Part shown: piece by piece, positions 47,261 to 58,529 of the stretch
Position numbering within the stretch: position 1 is the stretch's first letter
Layout of the letters: each line of letters starts with the position of its first letter
Source of the DNA: Pholis gunnellus
Taxonomy: Eukaryota > Chordata > Actinopteri > Perciformes > Pholidae
Assembly (NCBI GenBank): GCA_910591455.2
Contig: OU342819.1
Location: forward strand, 18,835,262 to 18,899,261
Reading direction: 5' to 3'
Length of the DNA: 64,000 nt
Notes under the pieces: model-generated
The model's input: only the letters and a program-made list of their open reading frames with translations
Database searches by the model: none
What the model was told of the DNA's origin: nothing
Made by a program: the position numbers and the translations under genes

Positions 47261-47759
47261 TCTAGAAGCAAATATTTTGCTAATTTTGTAGGAAGAAGAA
47301 AGGAAAGCAAAACGATGAAAAAAAAAATCAACACTCATTTATATTCGCTTTGGCCTTGATGACTCAATTCTTATGTAAATTACTAAACTTTTGCACAATA
47401 AGAAGTGGTCCATGTGAGTCCAGGTGGGTTTATCCTGCGCTACATTCCTGGGTGACACTAACAACAGTGATAGTAATAAGAGGCCTGCTCGGATAAGTTT
47501 GGCTGGTGGTTGCACCTCTCTGAGGAGCTTCGTTATCATTCTTCAAAGAAAATGTCAACTACAAACAAAAAAAGCATCATTAGTCTCTTTTTCTTTCCGT
47601 GGCGGAAAAAAAAACAAAAACACAATCATTAATGTGTTTCTCTATCGCTCTCCTTCACCGTGCCTGCAAGACAGCTTTTCTTCTCAGCCGCTGTAGGTAG
47701 GTTGAACATCTCTCCCAGAGTCTCCTTTATGCTCACAAACACTCGCTAACTGATTAAAA

Positions 47760-47960
47760 CCAACACAAACTACTCACATTTGCATAGATAGCAAAAGCTA
47801 GTAATATGAAAGGAAAAGTTATTGCTGCCATAGCTTTCTCCCTGACAAAACACAGAACGCTTTATATGCTAATTAGCCATTTAATATGAATGTCTAATTA
47901 ATGGTATGCAAATGAGACACTGCCATTATTGGACCTGTTTGATATAGGGATGGACGCGGT
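47760..47960. promoter_or_regulatory. AT-rich CNE-like block with octamer motifs
   Basis: Contains ATTTGCATAG and TATGCAAATGAG (octamer-type sites in opposite orientation, about 125 bases apart) plus TAAT cores (GCTAATTAGCC, GTCTAATTAATGG). Paired POU/homeodomain-type sites in repeat-free sequence are typical of developmental enhancers. Untested. Confidence 0.32.
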
Positions 47961-48129
47961 TTTGAAAATCCTTGGGAAAACAGACATCCGACGCTGCCGC
48001 TCAGCAGACGCAGGAAATCAATTTGGTTAATTGTCAAATATGCAAACATGTAAATTGAAGTCATGCGTTGTCGTGGCCGAGGCACCTAACCATCGTCCCT
48101 GGAGCATGAATGTGAGCGCGGGAGCGGGA

Positions 48130-48130
48130 A

Positions 48131-48162
<32 letters not shown>

Positions 48163-48169
48163 GCACGCA
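48130..48169. repeat. (CA)n microsatellite with (GCAC)n end
   Basis: A CA run of about 29 bases followed by GCACGCACGCAG. Confidence 0.95.
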
Positions 48170-48746
48170 GCCGCGAGCGCAAACACACAAGCACACACTC
48201 CTCTTATCTCATCAGCCCTTTAATGTCGTTGGTATTCAGTGCTCTGTCCTCTGACACAATGCATGCCACTAATTACCAATTCCCATGATAAGAGCATTGC
48301 CCATAGAATACACGATGGAAGATGAAGGGTGTGCCTGCTGGGCCACGGCTTTTGAACATTCTGACTACACACCACTTTGAAAATTGGCTTTCAATCAACA
48401 TAGTCAGGACTGTTTAACTCTACCACAGTTAGCCGCAATAGCCCTCTCAAACAGCTGCCGTTCAGCCTCCACAGACAGCTAATGGCAGAGGACAAACACC
48501 TGACAGTCTCCTTCATATAAAGTGCGAGGGGAAAAACATTGTCATTCACCCCACGCAGGGGTGTCTGGTTGCGCTCTGAACTGTGTCACCTTGCAGAAGA
48601 ACCATGAAGCCTTCATCAATGAGCCCAAAACAGAGAAAGTCACCGCACCGTCGGCATTCTCCTCCACTCACTGTGACGGAGACGAAGATAAAAAAGGCAG
48701 GAAGAGTTGACATCACACAAAAGATTTGTTTTCTTTCCTCCTCTTC

Positions 48747-48960
48747 TTTTTTTTTTTTTTCCTTGCAGTGAAAGTTAATTGAATTTGTATGTTAATGAGG
48801 GCTGTGCATAGCTAACGAGCTCTGTGTGCGACCCATTAACATGTTGAATGATTGTTATGCCCCGGGCAAGAATCACCTATAGGAGCTCCAAACCCAGAGA
48901 CAAAGAGCCAATCTGAATACATTATGGGTTCATTTACATGTTCATGTACACATGTTACGC
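48747..48960. other. Poly-T tract then CNE-like block
   Basis: A T run (48748-48761) ending in CCTTGCAG looks like a splice acceptor, but stops follow at once in all frames (TGAAAGTTAATTGAA). The next 180 bases are repeat-free with AGTTAATTGAATTTG and GTTAATGAGGGC. Confidence 0.3.
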
Positions 48961-49578
48961 TGATATCCGTCCCTCGGTTCAATTTTTCAAGACCCGACTC
49001 GAATGATCTTTGTGGGCTGAGAGGGTCAGAGGGAAAAGGAAAGAAAGGAAATGTACAAAGAAACAAAAGCAAAGGTAATGTGAGAACAGAGCGGTCATTC
49101 AGAAACAATCCACGGATTCATGTGCTCCTTACTCATTGAGTGATTTAGCTCAATGACGACAAGTTCTCACCTTGATGGAGATGAGGAACTGGTGTGAGTC
49201 AGTCGCCCCCCCCCCCTTATCACCATTACAATGTGTGAAGCCCAGTGAGATCTCGCACATATCATTACGATAAAAGCAACACTTCTTCAAATAGCCACTC
49301 ACTTCAAGTATAAAGAAAAACGAATGCATTTCTATGCGCAATCACAGCCTCATGCATACCAGTAAGTCTGTAGAGGAAGTGTTGTTCTGTTATCTAACAT
49401 ATCATCACCGCTGAGTGTAAACTTGGATGTGGGGATATTTGACATTCAACAAGATGTATTGGATTATATATTCAAGTCCAGCCATGCAATCCTTTCTGAA
49501 GTCATGATACAACAATACAATAATCCTTGAACACATTTGCAATAGCAGCAACCACATACACGCATGCCTCCGTGCATT

Positions 49579-49579
<1 letters not shown>

Positions 49580-49612
<33 letters not shown>
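49580..49612. repeat. (CA)n microsatellite
   Basis: An uninterrupted CA run of about 32 bases. Further upstream, 49208-49217 holds a C run. Confidence 0.96.
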
Positions 49613-49614
<2 letters not shown>

Positions 49615-50544
49615 GAAAGAGGCCATGGCGTAAGCACAGGGGGAAGGTCTCACCACCATTAAGACAAAAGCTTTATGAGTTTAGTCAATTTATGTGCCTT
49701 TTTGTTATCGGTCATCTCACTGCCACACCCCCTTTTCGGAATTTTGAGTTCGCCTTGAGGAGCCGGGGATAGATCTTACAATTAGCAACGACCTGCTCTA
49801 TGAATGTGTAAGTGGTGAGGAAAGTAAGTTTATTGGAAAATAATAATATATATAGATATATATAACAAAACTGGTATGCTTCTTCCTTTGTTTATAAGAA
49901 TTACACTAATATCTGTAAAATGCAGTGTATTCATAAGCCGATAATGTGCAGCTATATAAAGAAACATTATCTCTCCCTCTCTATTCACTCTGCCCTCATT
50001 CCCTCTCTTGAGCGATTACTTGATTGGGATTTGACTCCTGCTATTGGACTGTTGCGTAAGGCCACTGCAGCAGTTGGATTGCAAAGTGAATAAGAGCCTC
50101 TTCATACAGTATACTTGCTGTACAGCAGATAATAAAGCTTCCTCTCTGAATTAGTCTAGACATCTTTGTTCCCCTGGGGTCTCATTCATATCGCGGAGAC
50201 ATAGGCGGCATAATCACCACCGGCTTTCATAATGCACACACTCAAGGCACATCAAAAGGAAAGGAGTACATGGAAAGTTCAGATCAACCTGGATGTATCA
50301 TTCACTCCTCTCTCTGCCACACTCTCCTCCCTCGCTGCCTCAGCGGTTATATAAATTGACTGTGCATCCACCGGCTCTCCCTCCCAGCTCTCGCTTTTCC
50401 AGCTTAATGGCTGAGTGTGTATGTATTGACACAACTCCTCAAAGCCACAGCAGTGTGAGGGCAGCGCAATCCAGGTGGGGGTCAGCGTAATGATAAGGTT
50501 AATGAGGGTGGCCGGGACTTAGGCATGCCTCCGTGAGCTATTAC

Positions 50545-51107
50545 AGGAAGGAGAGAAGAGAGTAGGAAATGAAAAGAGTGGAGAGGAAATGAGAGGGGAG
50601 GATAAAAGGACAAAATGAACAGAAATTAGAGAGAGAGAAAAGGATGGGGAAGCAACATAAAGGAAAGAAGAAGGCAGGGAAGGACAGGGAAAGAAGGGAA
50701 AGAGTAGGAGAGGGGAAGAAAGAAAATAATATGAACAGTAGGAGGTGACAGGGAAGTAAGGAAATGAAAGGACAGCAGGGCGAGGAAGGATAGGGATGGA
50801 GACGAGCCAACGGGGAAGAAGTAAAGGGAATGAATAGAAAGGAGGAGAGAAGAGAGGAAAAAGAAAAGAAGAGGACGGAGAAGGAGAAAAGAGAAAGGAA
50901 AGGAAATGATAGGAAAGGCGATGAGAGGGGAGGAGAAAAGGAAAGGGAACAAGACAAGAGGAACGGTAATTGTGGATTAGGACACAGGATGACGTGCAGG
51001 AGGAAAGAGGAAAGGAAAGAGGAAGGCCAGGAAAGGGAATAAATACAGAGGAGAGGTTAGTGAGAGAAAAGAAAAATAATTAAAAATGAAGTAAAGGAAA
51101 GAAGTGG
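50545..51107 (+). repeat. Long purine-rich strand, decayed (GGAAA)n-like array
   Basis: About 560 bases are almost all A and G on the plus strand, built of diverged GGAAA, GAGAGG and GAAAGG units. One interruption of mixed sequence sits at 50.96-51.00 kb. The opposite strand opens frames of 108-138 codons made of Ser, Leu, Phe and Pro; these are by-products. Long mirror-like purine tracts can form triplex (H-DNA). Confidence 0.88.
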
Positions 51108-51321
51108 ACACACACAGAGGATTAATCATTCACAGTCAATAAATACCCCCACTATGCACGACTTCCTGCTCTCTGCTTGTGGTTCATTTTACTGGATGGA
51201 CAACGGAGGGAAGTTAATGAGCACATGTGTCACTTAATCATCAGCCCAGTTGCTTGTAAAGAAGCGGTCATGCTTCCAGCAAGATGCTGGCAGTCAAACC
51301 CTAAAACTGACTGACATGCTC

Positions 51322-51322
<1 letters not shown>

Positions 51323-51358
<36 letters not shown>
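51323..51358. repeat. (CA)n microsatellite
   Basis: An uninterrupted CA run of 36 bases. Confidence 0.96.
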
Positions 51359-51361
<3 letters not shown>

Positions 51362-52305
51362 TGTTCAGTGCACATGCACCTCTCCTTACAGAGCACATGC
51401 CCAGACAGCCCTATAGGTGTAAATCCTCAACTGACAGACATATTGCAGGTGTCCGGGCAGAGATTAGCCCATTCCCTCTTTTAGTCTGAAAAAAAAAAAA
51501 ATATCCTGAATCAGCTTTATAATACTGCTGATTCTCTCTAATCTCTAATGGCCTGATCTGCTCTCTCATTGTGCGCATGTGTGTGTGTGTGAGTCTAAAC
51601 CATCTCTTTCTTTAGATTAACCCCAAGGTGTCAATGAGGAGTTGTGGATGTGTGTTTCAGCTTCAAACAAAATTTCTAAACAGTTGATGTTCTGGATCAC
51701 ACCAATGGAAAGCACTTTCTGTTCTTTTATCTATTCATTTTTTTGCCTTTGAGTACAGCTGATGCTCTCATCCGGAGGTAAAATGTGCAACGCTGTAGAA
51801 TAAGCTTTCCAGAAAATGTTACAAGCAAACAAAAAAGGGCAAAGGGTAAAGTTCAGGATGTGCGTGCTCTTGTAATATTCAATTGAAAAAATAACCTGAC
51901 TTACTGTCGCAAAAGACCAAAGTAAAAAATAAAGGGACTTATCTTGAATTTCATTTCTGCACGGAGAGTGAAACAGAGCTGATGTAAAACAGCAGCAGAG
52001 CCAGAAACATCGGTGTTGGTGGGCACAGAGAAAATCAGGTGGGCCCGTCCAAGGCCAATCATAAACTACTTAATACGTTTGGAAACTCATAATAGGCCAA
52101 TACAACTACATGTGCCTGAATGCACCACAGTTTAATTACACAACCTAATCCATCGTCAGAGGTTACGCACACTGGCACGCCGGCCTCATATTCACACACA
52201 ACAGCTGACGCAATCATTAATCAAGCGTATTGAGAAAAGGCAACACCAACATGCCCAGTAACATTCAAAATTACACTTTAATGTAACCTGGCACGGCAGC
52301 CACAT

Positions 52306-52308
<3 letters not shown>
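51359..52308. other. Unique non-coding stretch
   Basis: No gene or recognised repeat; a short A run at 51489-51500. Confidence 0.4.

Positions 52309-52349
<41 letters not shown>
52309..52349. repeat. (CA)n microsatellite
   Basis: An uninterrupted CA run of about 41 bases. Confidence 0.96.
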
Positions 52350-52351
<2 letters not shown>

Positions 52352-52928
52352 AGATTGCAGACGTGATATCAACATAAAGTCCAACAGTACACCCGACAAA
52401 AACTCTGCCCAAAAAAAAAGAATGCTAACTTGGTTAAACTCAGTAACTGTTGCCTTGTTTGACAGTGAAGTTGAGTCAAGCTTGTCTATGGCCCCAAGTT
52501 ACTGACACCCAACACTTCCTCCATCGCTACCCTCTGAATACAATCATGTGCTCGCCTCAAACTGTTTCACTGGACGAAAATCAGTAGCTCAAAATTCAAA
52601 TTTTGAAATATCTTTTACTATCTTTTCAAGGCGCGGTATTAAACTGTCAGTGCATCCGTCAGATAGAAATGACTCCTTTATCGGTAAGGTTACACAACTG
52701 ATACGGTTTAATACTTTCCCAGCCGATTCCAATTGGAAAATACCCACACTGATAAACACAAATGTGATAGTGTTCCTGACAAATTGAATTATGTGGGGCT
52801 AAGGCAGTGAATCATTCCAACAGTGTTTGTCTTTTCCCTTCGCTCGCTTTTTCATCCATCTGTCATATGATATCTGAAACGTGGACCATGATGCATTTCA
52901 ACACGACAATCAAGGAGTTTCTTCTACG

Positions 52929-53018
52929 TGCTAATTGGCCCAAAAGGACCTTATACAAATACAGGTCAAATCAAGGTGACATATTGGCTGCTGATTGGCC
53001 CAGAGGGGGATTGTATCA
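52929..53018 (+). repeat. Partial direct duplication, 60-bp spacing
   Basis: TGCTAATTGGCCCA at 52929 and TGCTGATTGGCCCA at 52989 are followed by similar bases (AAAGGACCTTATACA versus GAGGGGGATTGTATCA). Each copy carries an inverted CCAAT box (ATTGG). A degenerate local duplication is the simplest reading. Confidence 0.5.
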
Positions 53019-53689
53019 CATATGGGGGATGACATGCTTGCTGTTGCCACATTCATGTACGTGACTCATGTTCCTCAAGGAATTTGCAGCTTATTTGGGT
53101 GTAAAGGCTGAAAGCGTGAAATCGGGCTCACGTAGTTGAAGGAATTTCTCCAGGATGTTCGTGAGCCTTTAGACAGACACGGTGAACTGTTCTTACCTTC
53201 GGTACATCATATCCGTGTTGACATGTTAGAGCTTCACTTAAAACATCTTTTAAATTGACTGAAAGATGACAAAAGAAGCGAAGTTATTGTCTTTACTAAC
53301 GCAGATAAATAAAAGGATCCTTAAAGTCTGAAACTAAAATTTGACTTCTCCTCACTTTTTGTGTAAGTGAAGCTAAACGATGACAAAGACATTTATTGTG
53401 CATATTTTTCAATATAAGGGGAACATAATGTTTGTAAAACCAGCATTTGAGCCTCTGAGGGTTTTTTTCCCAAAGGCAGCCGTTGTCACTGATGGAGACG
53501 TGCTACAGACTGGACGAGCTAGGCTAACTAGCCTTCACTTGCTATCAAAACTACTGGCAGCAGATAGTCCTGTAACCACAGTGCATCGAACGTTAACCAC
53601 TGATTTAAATCACAGCATGGAGCAGGCAAACAGAGTCACAGAGCAGGTTGATCTTATTCAGCATTCATAGCTATACCTACAAAAAAGAA

Positions 53690-54060
53690 TGCGCCATAAT
53701 TCGAAGGTATCCCACAAAATGCTTTTGTTTGTTATCCAAGTAATCATCAGCTAGCAGACCTCTGTTCGTTCCCATGTGAAGTAAGAGGTCAACGTAGATT
53801 TAATTGTCACGTAACTTCTGTACTGCAGTAACGGCACCTCTGTAGTTATTTTAACCCAAAGAACGATCTATATCAAACCTAGCCAAGTAGTTTTGTTGCC
53901 TAAATCTAACTGAGTTGTTTTTTAAAAAGACTGTATGCATGTAACGAGCAACAATTGTTCAGTGACCGTCAATATCAAATTACAGCAAGATTGTACTTGT
54001 CTGTACTAAAAGTTCACATTTGAAATGTAGGGGGCGCTACATTGTGAATACAATACTACT
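53690..54060 (+). repeat. Dispersed repeat with AGCCAAGTAGTTTTGTTGCC motif
   Basis: The phrases ACTGCAGTAACGGCACCTCT, AACCTAGCCAAGTAGTTTTG and TTGCCTAAATCTAACTGAGT belong to a dispersed fish repeat related in style to family A. It ends near TAGGGGGCGCTACATTGTG. Boundaries are approximate. Confidence 0.45.
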
Positions 54061-55258
54061 AAATGAGTGAAAAGACAACACAAACACAGATGATGTATTA
54101 ATGTCTTATCATAAAATGAATTGTAGTTTCAGTTCAAAAGTTTGATACCACTGCAAAGGGTTTCGACACATTGTGATCAGCTGCCGTTTCAAATTCCAGA
54201 CCAGCTGGGACAATCGTGTCAGGAAGGAGGAAGTTAATAAGGAACCTTAACCCCCAATCTCAGCATGTGAGCTGCTCAGTGGCCAGAAATGAAATGCACC
54301 AGGAAGCTGCCCGGTGTCAATGTGCAGGAACATGACATTGCTAAAAAAACAACAACACACGACTAAGTAATCCCCGTTATATAAATGTACTTGAAAAAAA
54401 CTTTGATCGGACTATTTGGCATGTTATCAAATGTGTGCACAAGCCTGACTGACCAGCCTTAATGCCCAGGCGCTCTGGATTACACACACCACTAGTCTGC
54501 TGGCTCCACATTTGAAGTCAGGGCCTATTTGAGAGGAGATAATTGAGTGTGAGTATGGACCCGTATACAACGACACTTCATATGAGCGCACACACAGAGC
54601 CTGATCAAACGTGTGAACATGGTGATACAGGATGCTGAATGGCTTTCTATCTGTGATCTTCCGTGTGCGGTAAAGCTCTGCGTACCATGATGCTTTGTGC
54701 TCTGTACGCGTTAATGGGATTTGCTGATCAAATATGCTCTGATCGTTGGCAGGAATATGAGGGCGACGTGAAGTCCATTGACCCTCATACATCACAGAGT
54801 ACACTGGCATCTACATCTGCAGGGAAGTAATACACATCTCTTCTTTTACTTTATTTAGTGAGGGCACATTGCCCATGATGAGGTAATATTACAGTTTTTC
54901 AAACAGAGCTGCTCAGCAAAACTATTGTCTTCCAGCATCTAAATCACCTCATCTTAAAGCTGAACCAAAATATATCTTCACCACACTTTTTGTGTGAGGA
55001 CATAAACTAGAGATATTGCAGCTATTGTACATGTTTTTCAAGAGACGATAGTATTTTTTTATCTGAAAAGAACTGTTAACTTTCATTGTGCGCTCCTGAG
55101 TGGAGCCCATCATATATTGTGTAGCCTACAAACATTGTTATGAGACGTGTGTTCCCCCGGGGACAGCGTCTAGCTGTAGCCTCTCTTTCATAAGTAAAGA
55201 TAGCAAAATGCCCAGATGCAAAAAATTACCCAGGGATGAGAATCACGGCACACAGTAA
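54061..55258. other. Unique non-coding stretch
   Basis: A 127-codon minus-strand frame (54427-54810) lies here. Its peptide (MPVYSVMYEGQWTSRRPHIP...) looks passably protein-like but has no known motif, no bias in third positions and no splice context. Confidence 0.35.
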
Positions 55259-55526
55259 CCAACACATTCTCAGTCCATCACACAGTCTCGTCACATACTG
55301 ACCACTTAGTTAGGTTTAGGAAAAACATCACGGTTAGGCTAAAACTAAACTAAGTAACAATGTAACATAACACGTCACAAAAGAGTTTTGTCCATCTTTA
55401 TGCTACGTCATGGCATTTTCTCTGAGCGTCTAATAATGGCGCAGGTGGGTTTACAATGCATTCACTTAAAAACACGGTTTGTTTCGTGGAGATGCTTAAA
55501 GCGTGCGTTGTGAGTCGGGATAAATA
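55259..55526 (+). mobile_element. Family A element, left part
   Basis: Begins with CCAACACATTCTCAGTCC, then GTTAGGTTTAGGAAAAACAT, CACGGTTAGGCTAAAACTAA, and TCTAATAATGGCGCAGGTGG, in the same order as in the 16.8-kb copy. It stops where the hairpin element at 55528 begins, so its right end was lost or displaced. Confidence 0.65.
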
Positions 55527-55527
55527 T

Positions 55528-55694
55528 GAATCTTGCTATGGCGAAGGCGTGACCCACCCTACTCAGGCTACTTGCCTTTGTTGGTTGTGTTGGTTAAATC
55601 TAGGCATGCGGAGTAAGATTGATTAGGGTAAGAATGTAAGGGTGAGCTATTTGAGGCAGAGTAGAGGGGTTAAACCTTCGCCATAGTAAGATTC
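55528..55694. mobile_element. Short hairpin (MITE-like) element, 167 bp
   Basis: The left 37 bases (GAATCTTGCTATGGCGAAGG, then CGTGACCCACCCTACTC) and the complement of the right end (GAATCTTACTATGGCGAAGG, then TTTAACCCCTCTACTC) are near-identical. The 90-base loop has GGTTAAATCTAGGCATG. No target duplication is obvious. Its position at the broken end of a family A copy suggests insertion into that copy. Confidence 0.65.
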
Positions 55695-55817
55695 GATGTT
55701 TTGGAAGCATTCATGGCAAGAAGATATACATAAACATGAATTTCTTCTTTTCAGTCAAGGACTTTTTAATTACAAGTCAGCCTTTACAACCAGTAAACGA
55801 CCCCCGTACAAGGGTGA

Positions 55818-55851
55818 TGTGTCACAATACCATGTGTGTCACAATACCATG
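55818..55851 (+). repeat. Perfect 17-bp tandem duplication
   Basis: TGTGTCACAATACCATG occurs twice, head to tail. Confidence 0.9.
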
Positions 55852-57569
55852 TGTAATAGGAAAAGAGGCTCAGGCTTAAATAAAGGATGAATTCAAACAC
55901 CCTTCCTGGCTTGGAACCTTTGGGAGCAGCAGCACGTTTGTCCACTACCGTCAGCAAAAAGGATATGACATCATGAACATGTTGTGTGAAACTGATCCTG
56001 CATCATCACGCTGTCGCTGAGCAGTAAGAGCCAGATGAGTGAGCCGGATAAATATTTATGGCTCCGTGACCGGGCCTATCCTGCTCAGTGGCCGTCGACT
56101 GGCGGGGGTGTGGGAGTCTAATGTGGGTGGAAATGGAAGTAAAAATAATAAGTGCTTCCAGTCAAAATAGGAGACCGTATAAGGGAACCAATCTAGATAA
56201 ATTACATCCCCTGGGATTATTTCACGCTAGCCTGGATCTGATAAGAGTCAACTTCAGCTGTTAAATAGTCTGAGGGGAGGTAATTCAGTTTGACCCGGGC
56301 ATCCAGAGGACTTGGAGTGGATTCAAAACCTTCAGAGGGACAAAGACAGAAACAAAACAACAGCCTAAATACAGGGAGAGAGATGGATGAGGGAGGGACA
56401 CAGAGAGAGAAGGAGTTGATGAATGGTGTTGTTTTTCTCTGCAAGGAGGATAACTGTATCCTCCGCTGGGAGCTGCGGAGCCGGAGAGCGTCTGAGAGCA
56501 CCAGTCATGTGTCTCGGAGACAGCCAATGGAAATATGGGGATTTGGTTCATACGCAAGTTTACTGGGTCAGAGTCAGAGCAGTGGAGGAGGCAACAGCCA
56601 ATCGGAATGCGTATCAGCGTCTGGAGGATTAGCCAATGAGGTTGGAGTCTGGTGTCTAGTACCAGTTGATGTCTGACAGTTAGACAGACTGTATCTAATT
56701 ACCACAGCCGAGGCTCAGCATGGGTCTCGGTGCATGCATGTGTGTGTACGGGTGTGTGTGTGTGGGTGTAACCAAGGAGAGAGGGAGTGAAAATTAGAAT
56801 TAGAAATGAGGAAGGTGGTTTGGAGGTTTTGGCAAAAGTTGAAAACAAAGCATCATATTTGGAGGGCTGCCACATGAAAATGAAATTGCGCCGAAAGGCA
56901 GTGTGGATATAAATATAGAAGCCCTGAATTCAGAATTAACTTAAGTTAATTAAATTAGCCACATTAGGCAGTGATACATCCCATTGCTCTGCATGCGTAT
57001 TATCAAATAAACTCATTTCTGGTACAGTGTGTGAACAAAGGAAACATGTGTAATGGCTGGATGTGTGTGTTAAAGTGTGGATTTTTGTATATTTCTGCGT
57101 TTCCTGTATGAATGAATGGGCTCTGAAAAGAGAGTCCAGTTTCCCACAGTGTAATGGTGTAATCATTGTCTCTAACACAATGTCCCTCTCACTACAGATA
57201 GCTTCAACCCCATTCAGCCACTCAATTAATGACTGGACAAGACAGAGACAGCCAGGTGTTAATGGTGCACACACACACAGACATGTACTGCAGCACATAT
57301 ATGCACACACTCATCCGATTAACCTCAGCCAGAGGTGAGCGGGGTTGACAGACAAGGGCAGCTGGCTGGTGGGGTTTTTTCCTGTTTTGACTGCTTCTGT
57401 CTGAGTTTCACACACGCACACACGCACACGCACACAATGCTACTCAAGTGTCAAACAATGGTGTCACACGGAGGTTGCCAAGACCTGTTTTTCCCTTCTG
57501 CTTATTTGCAAGTTTTTTCTGTGAAGGGAAATTACTTTACATTGATATAAAACAAGCTCACTTTACACA
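55852..57569. other. Unique non-coding stretch
   Basis: Overlapping frames of 90-128 codons occur on both strands at 56.2-56.7 kb, in a purine-rich patch (GGGAGAGAGATGG...). No domain is recognised. Short CA/GT patches lie at 56.73-56.77, 57.26-57.28 and 57.41-57.44 kb. Confidence 0.4.
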
Positions 57570-57860
57570 CACACACACCCTTAAGTGAAAATATTAACTT
57601 CTATGAAAGTATTTCTGGAAATATGCTAATTCGCTTTCCTACCAAGAGTGAGCTGAGAAGATCCACTTAGCTTAGCATAAGGACTGAAAACAGGAGGAAA
57701 CGGCCAGCTTGGCTCTGTCCAGTTAACACATATTAACACGCTGTATCTTGTTTGTTTAAACCGTTTAAAAGCTTAAGTGTAAAAATTATACCTTTTGGGT
57801 TTTAGGGGGTTTTGTGCCAGACGTTTTGATAGTGGACTGAGAAGGTAAAAGCCGTCAGTA
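57570..57860 (+). repeat. Dispersed percomorph repeat (TTAGCTTAGCATAA family), plus orientation
   Basis: Landmarks in family order: AGAGTGAGCTGAGAAGATCC, TTAGCTTAGCATAAGGACTG, AAAACAGGAGGAAACGGCCA, GCTTGGCTCTGTCCAG, TAACACGCTGTATCTTGTTT and GTTTTAGGGGGTTTTGTGCC. This is a very abundant dispersed repeat in percomorphs. The copy lacks the segment between AGAAGATC and TTAGC that the second copy (58.8 kb) retains. Confidence 0.78.
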
Positions 57861-58529
57861 GGCTAAATATTTGGTAGCATTGCTACTAGATTGTCTGTAG
57901 GAGAGTGTGACAGTGAAGAAGCATATGACACAACTGTCCTTAGAGCAACTGTACAGCTGAGGAATAAAAACACAATCTTTATAATTTCGCCAAAGTGAGT
58001 AGTGAGTTGAACAATGCAAGTGTTACAGTGTTAAAATGTACAAAAGACATTTATTATGAGAGAGAACTAGGAAGTAAGTTGACCTCCCTATAAAATATGC
58101 ACAGTCAATATCAATGCACAGATAGTTTCAGGTTAATAAGGTATTAAAACCACATTTAAGGATTCCTTTAATATAAATTGGGCTTTTCTTCGCTATTCAT
58201 TTCTGTTATCACAGAACTTTCCTTCAAATTCTTGGACACGTGAATGTCGAGAGTCACTGAGAAAGGGGGGAGATGGACTATTGCACGCAAGTATCCAACC
58301 TTTGAACTATTCGGCACAGTTATGGATATGGTTTGGAATGATGTTAAAGACACGATAATTGCCTGATGTTAACCGTAACACAAAGCTGGATATTCTCTCA
58401 ACAAGCACAGAGACACCGTTGTTTCAATAGAGGAGATGTTGCTATTTAATTATTTATTTTTTTAATGTTTAGATATTTTGATAAATTGCATGCAAAAAGT
58501 TAGAAAGGTTTATATTATTTTAAAGCGCC
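57861..58529. other. Unique stretch between two inverted repeat copies
   Basis: No gene is seen. AT-rich, with a T run at 58457-58464. Confidence 0.4.

Noticed and set aside
48748..48785. Splice-acceptor-like poly-T plus CCTTGCAG
   Set aside because: Stops occur at once in all three frames downstream, so no coding exon follows.
50541..50957. 138-codon Ser/Leu/Phe/Pro frame on the minus strand
   Set aside because: It is the complement of a purine-rich array; two frames are open at once.
54427..54810. 127-codon minus-strand frame
   Set aside because: The peptide looks ordinary but no family is recognised, third positions show no bias, and one frame of this length is expected by chance in 64 kb on six frames.
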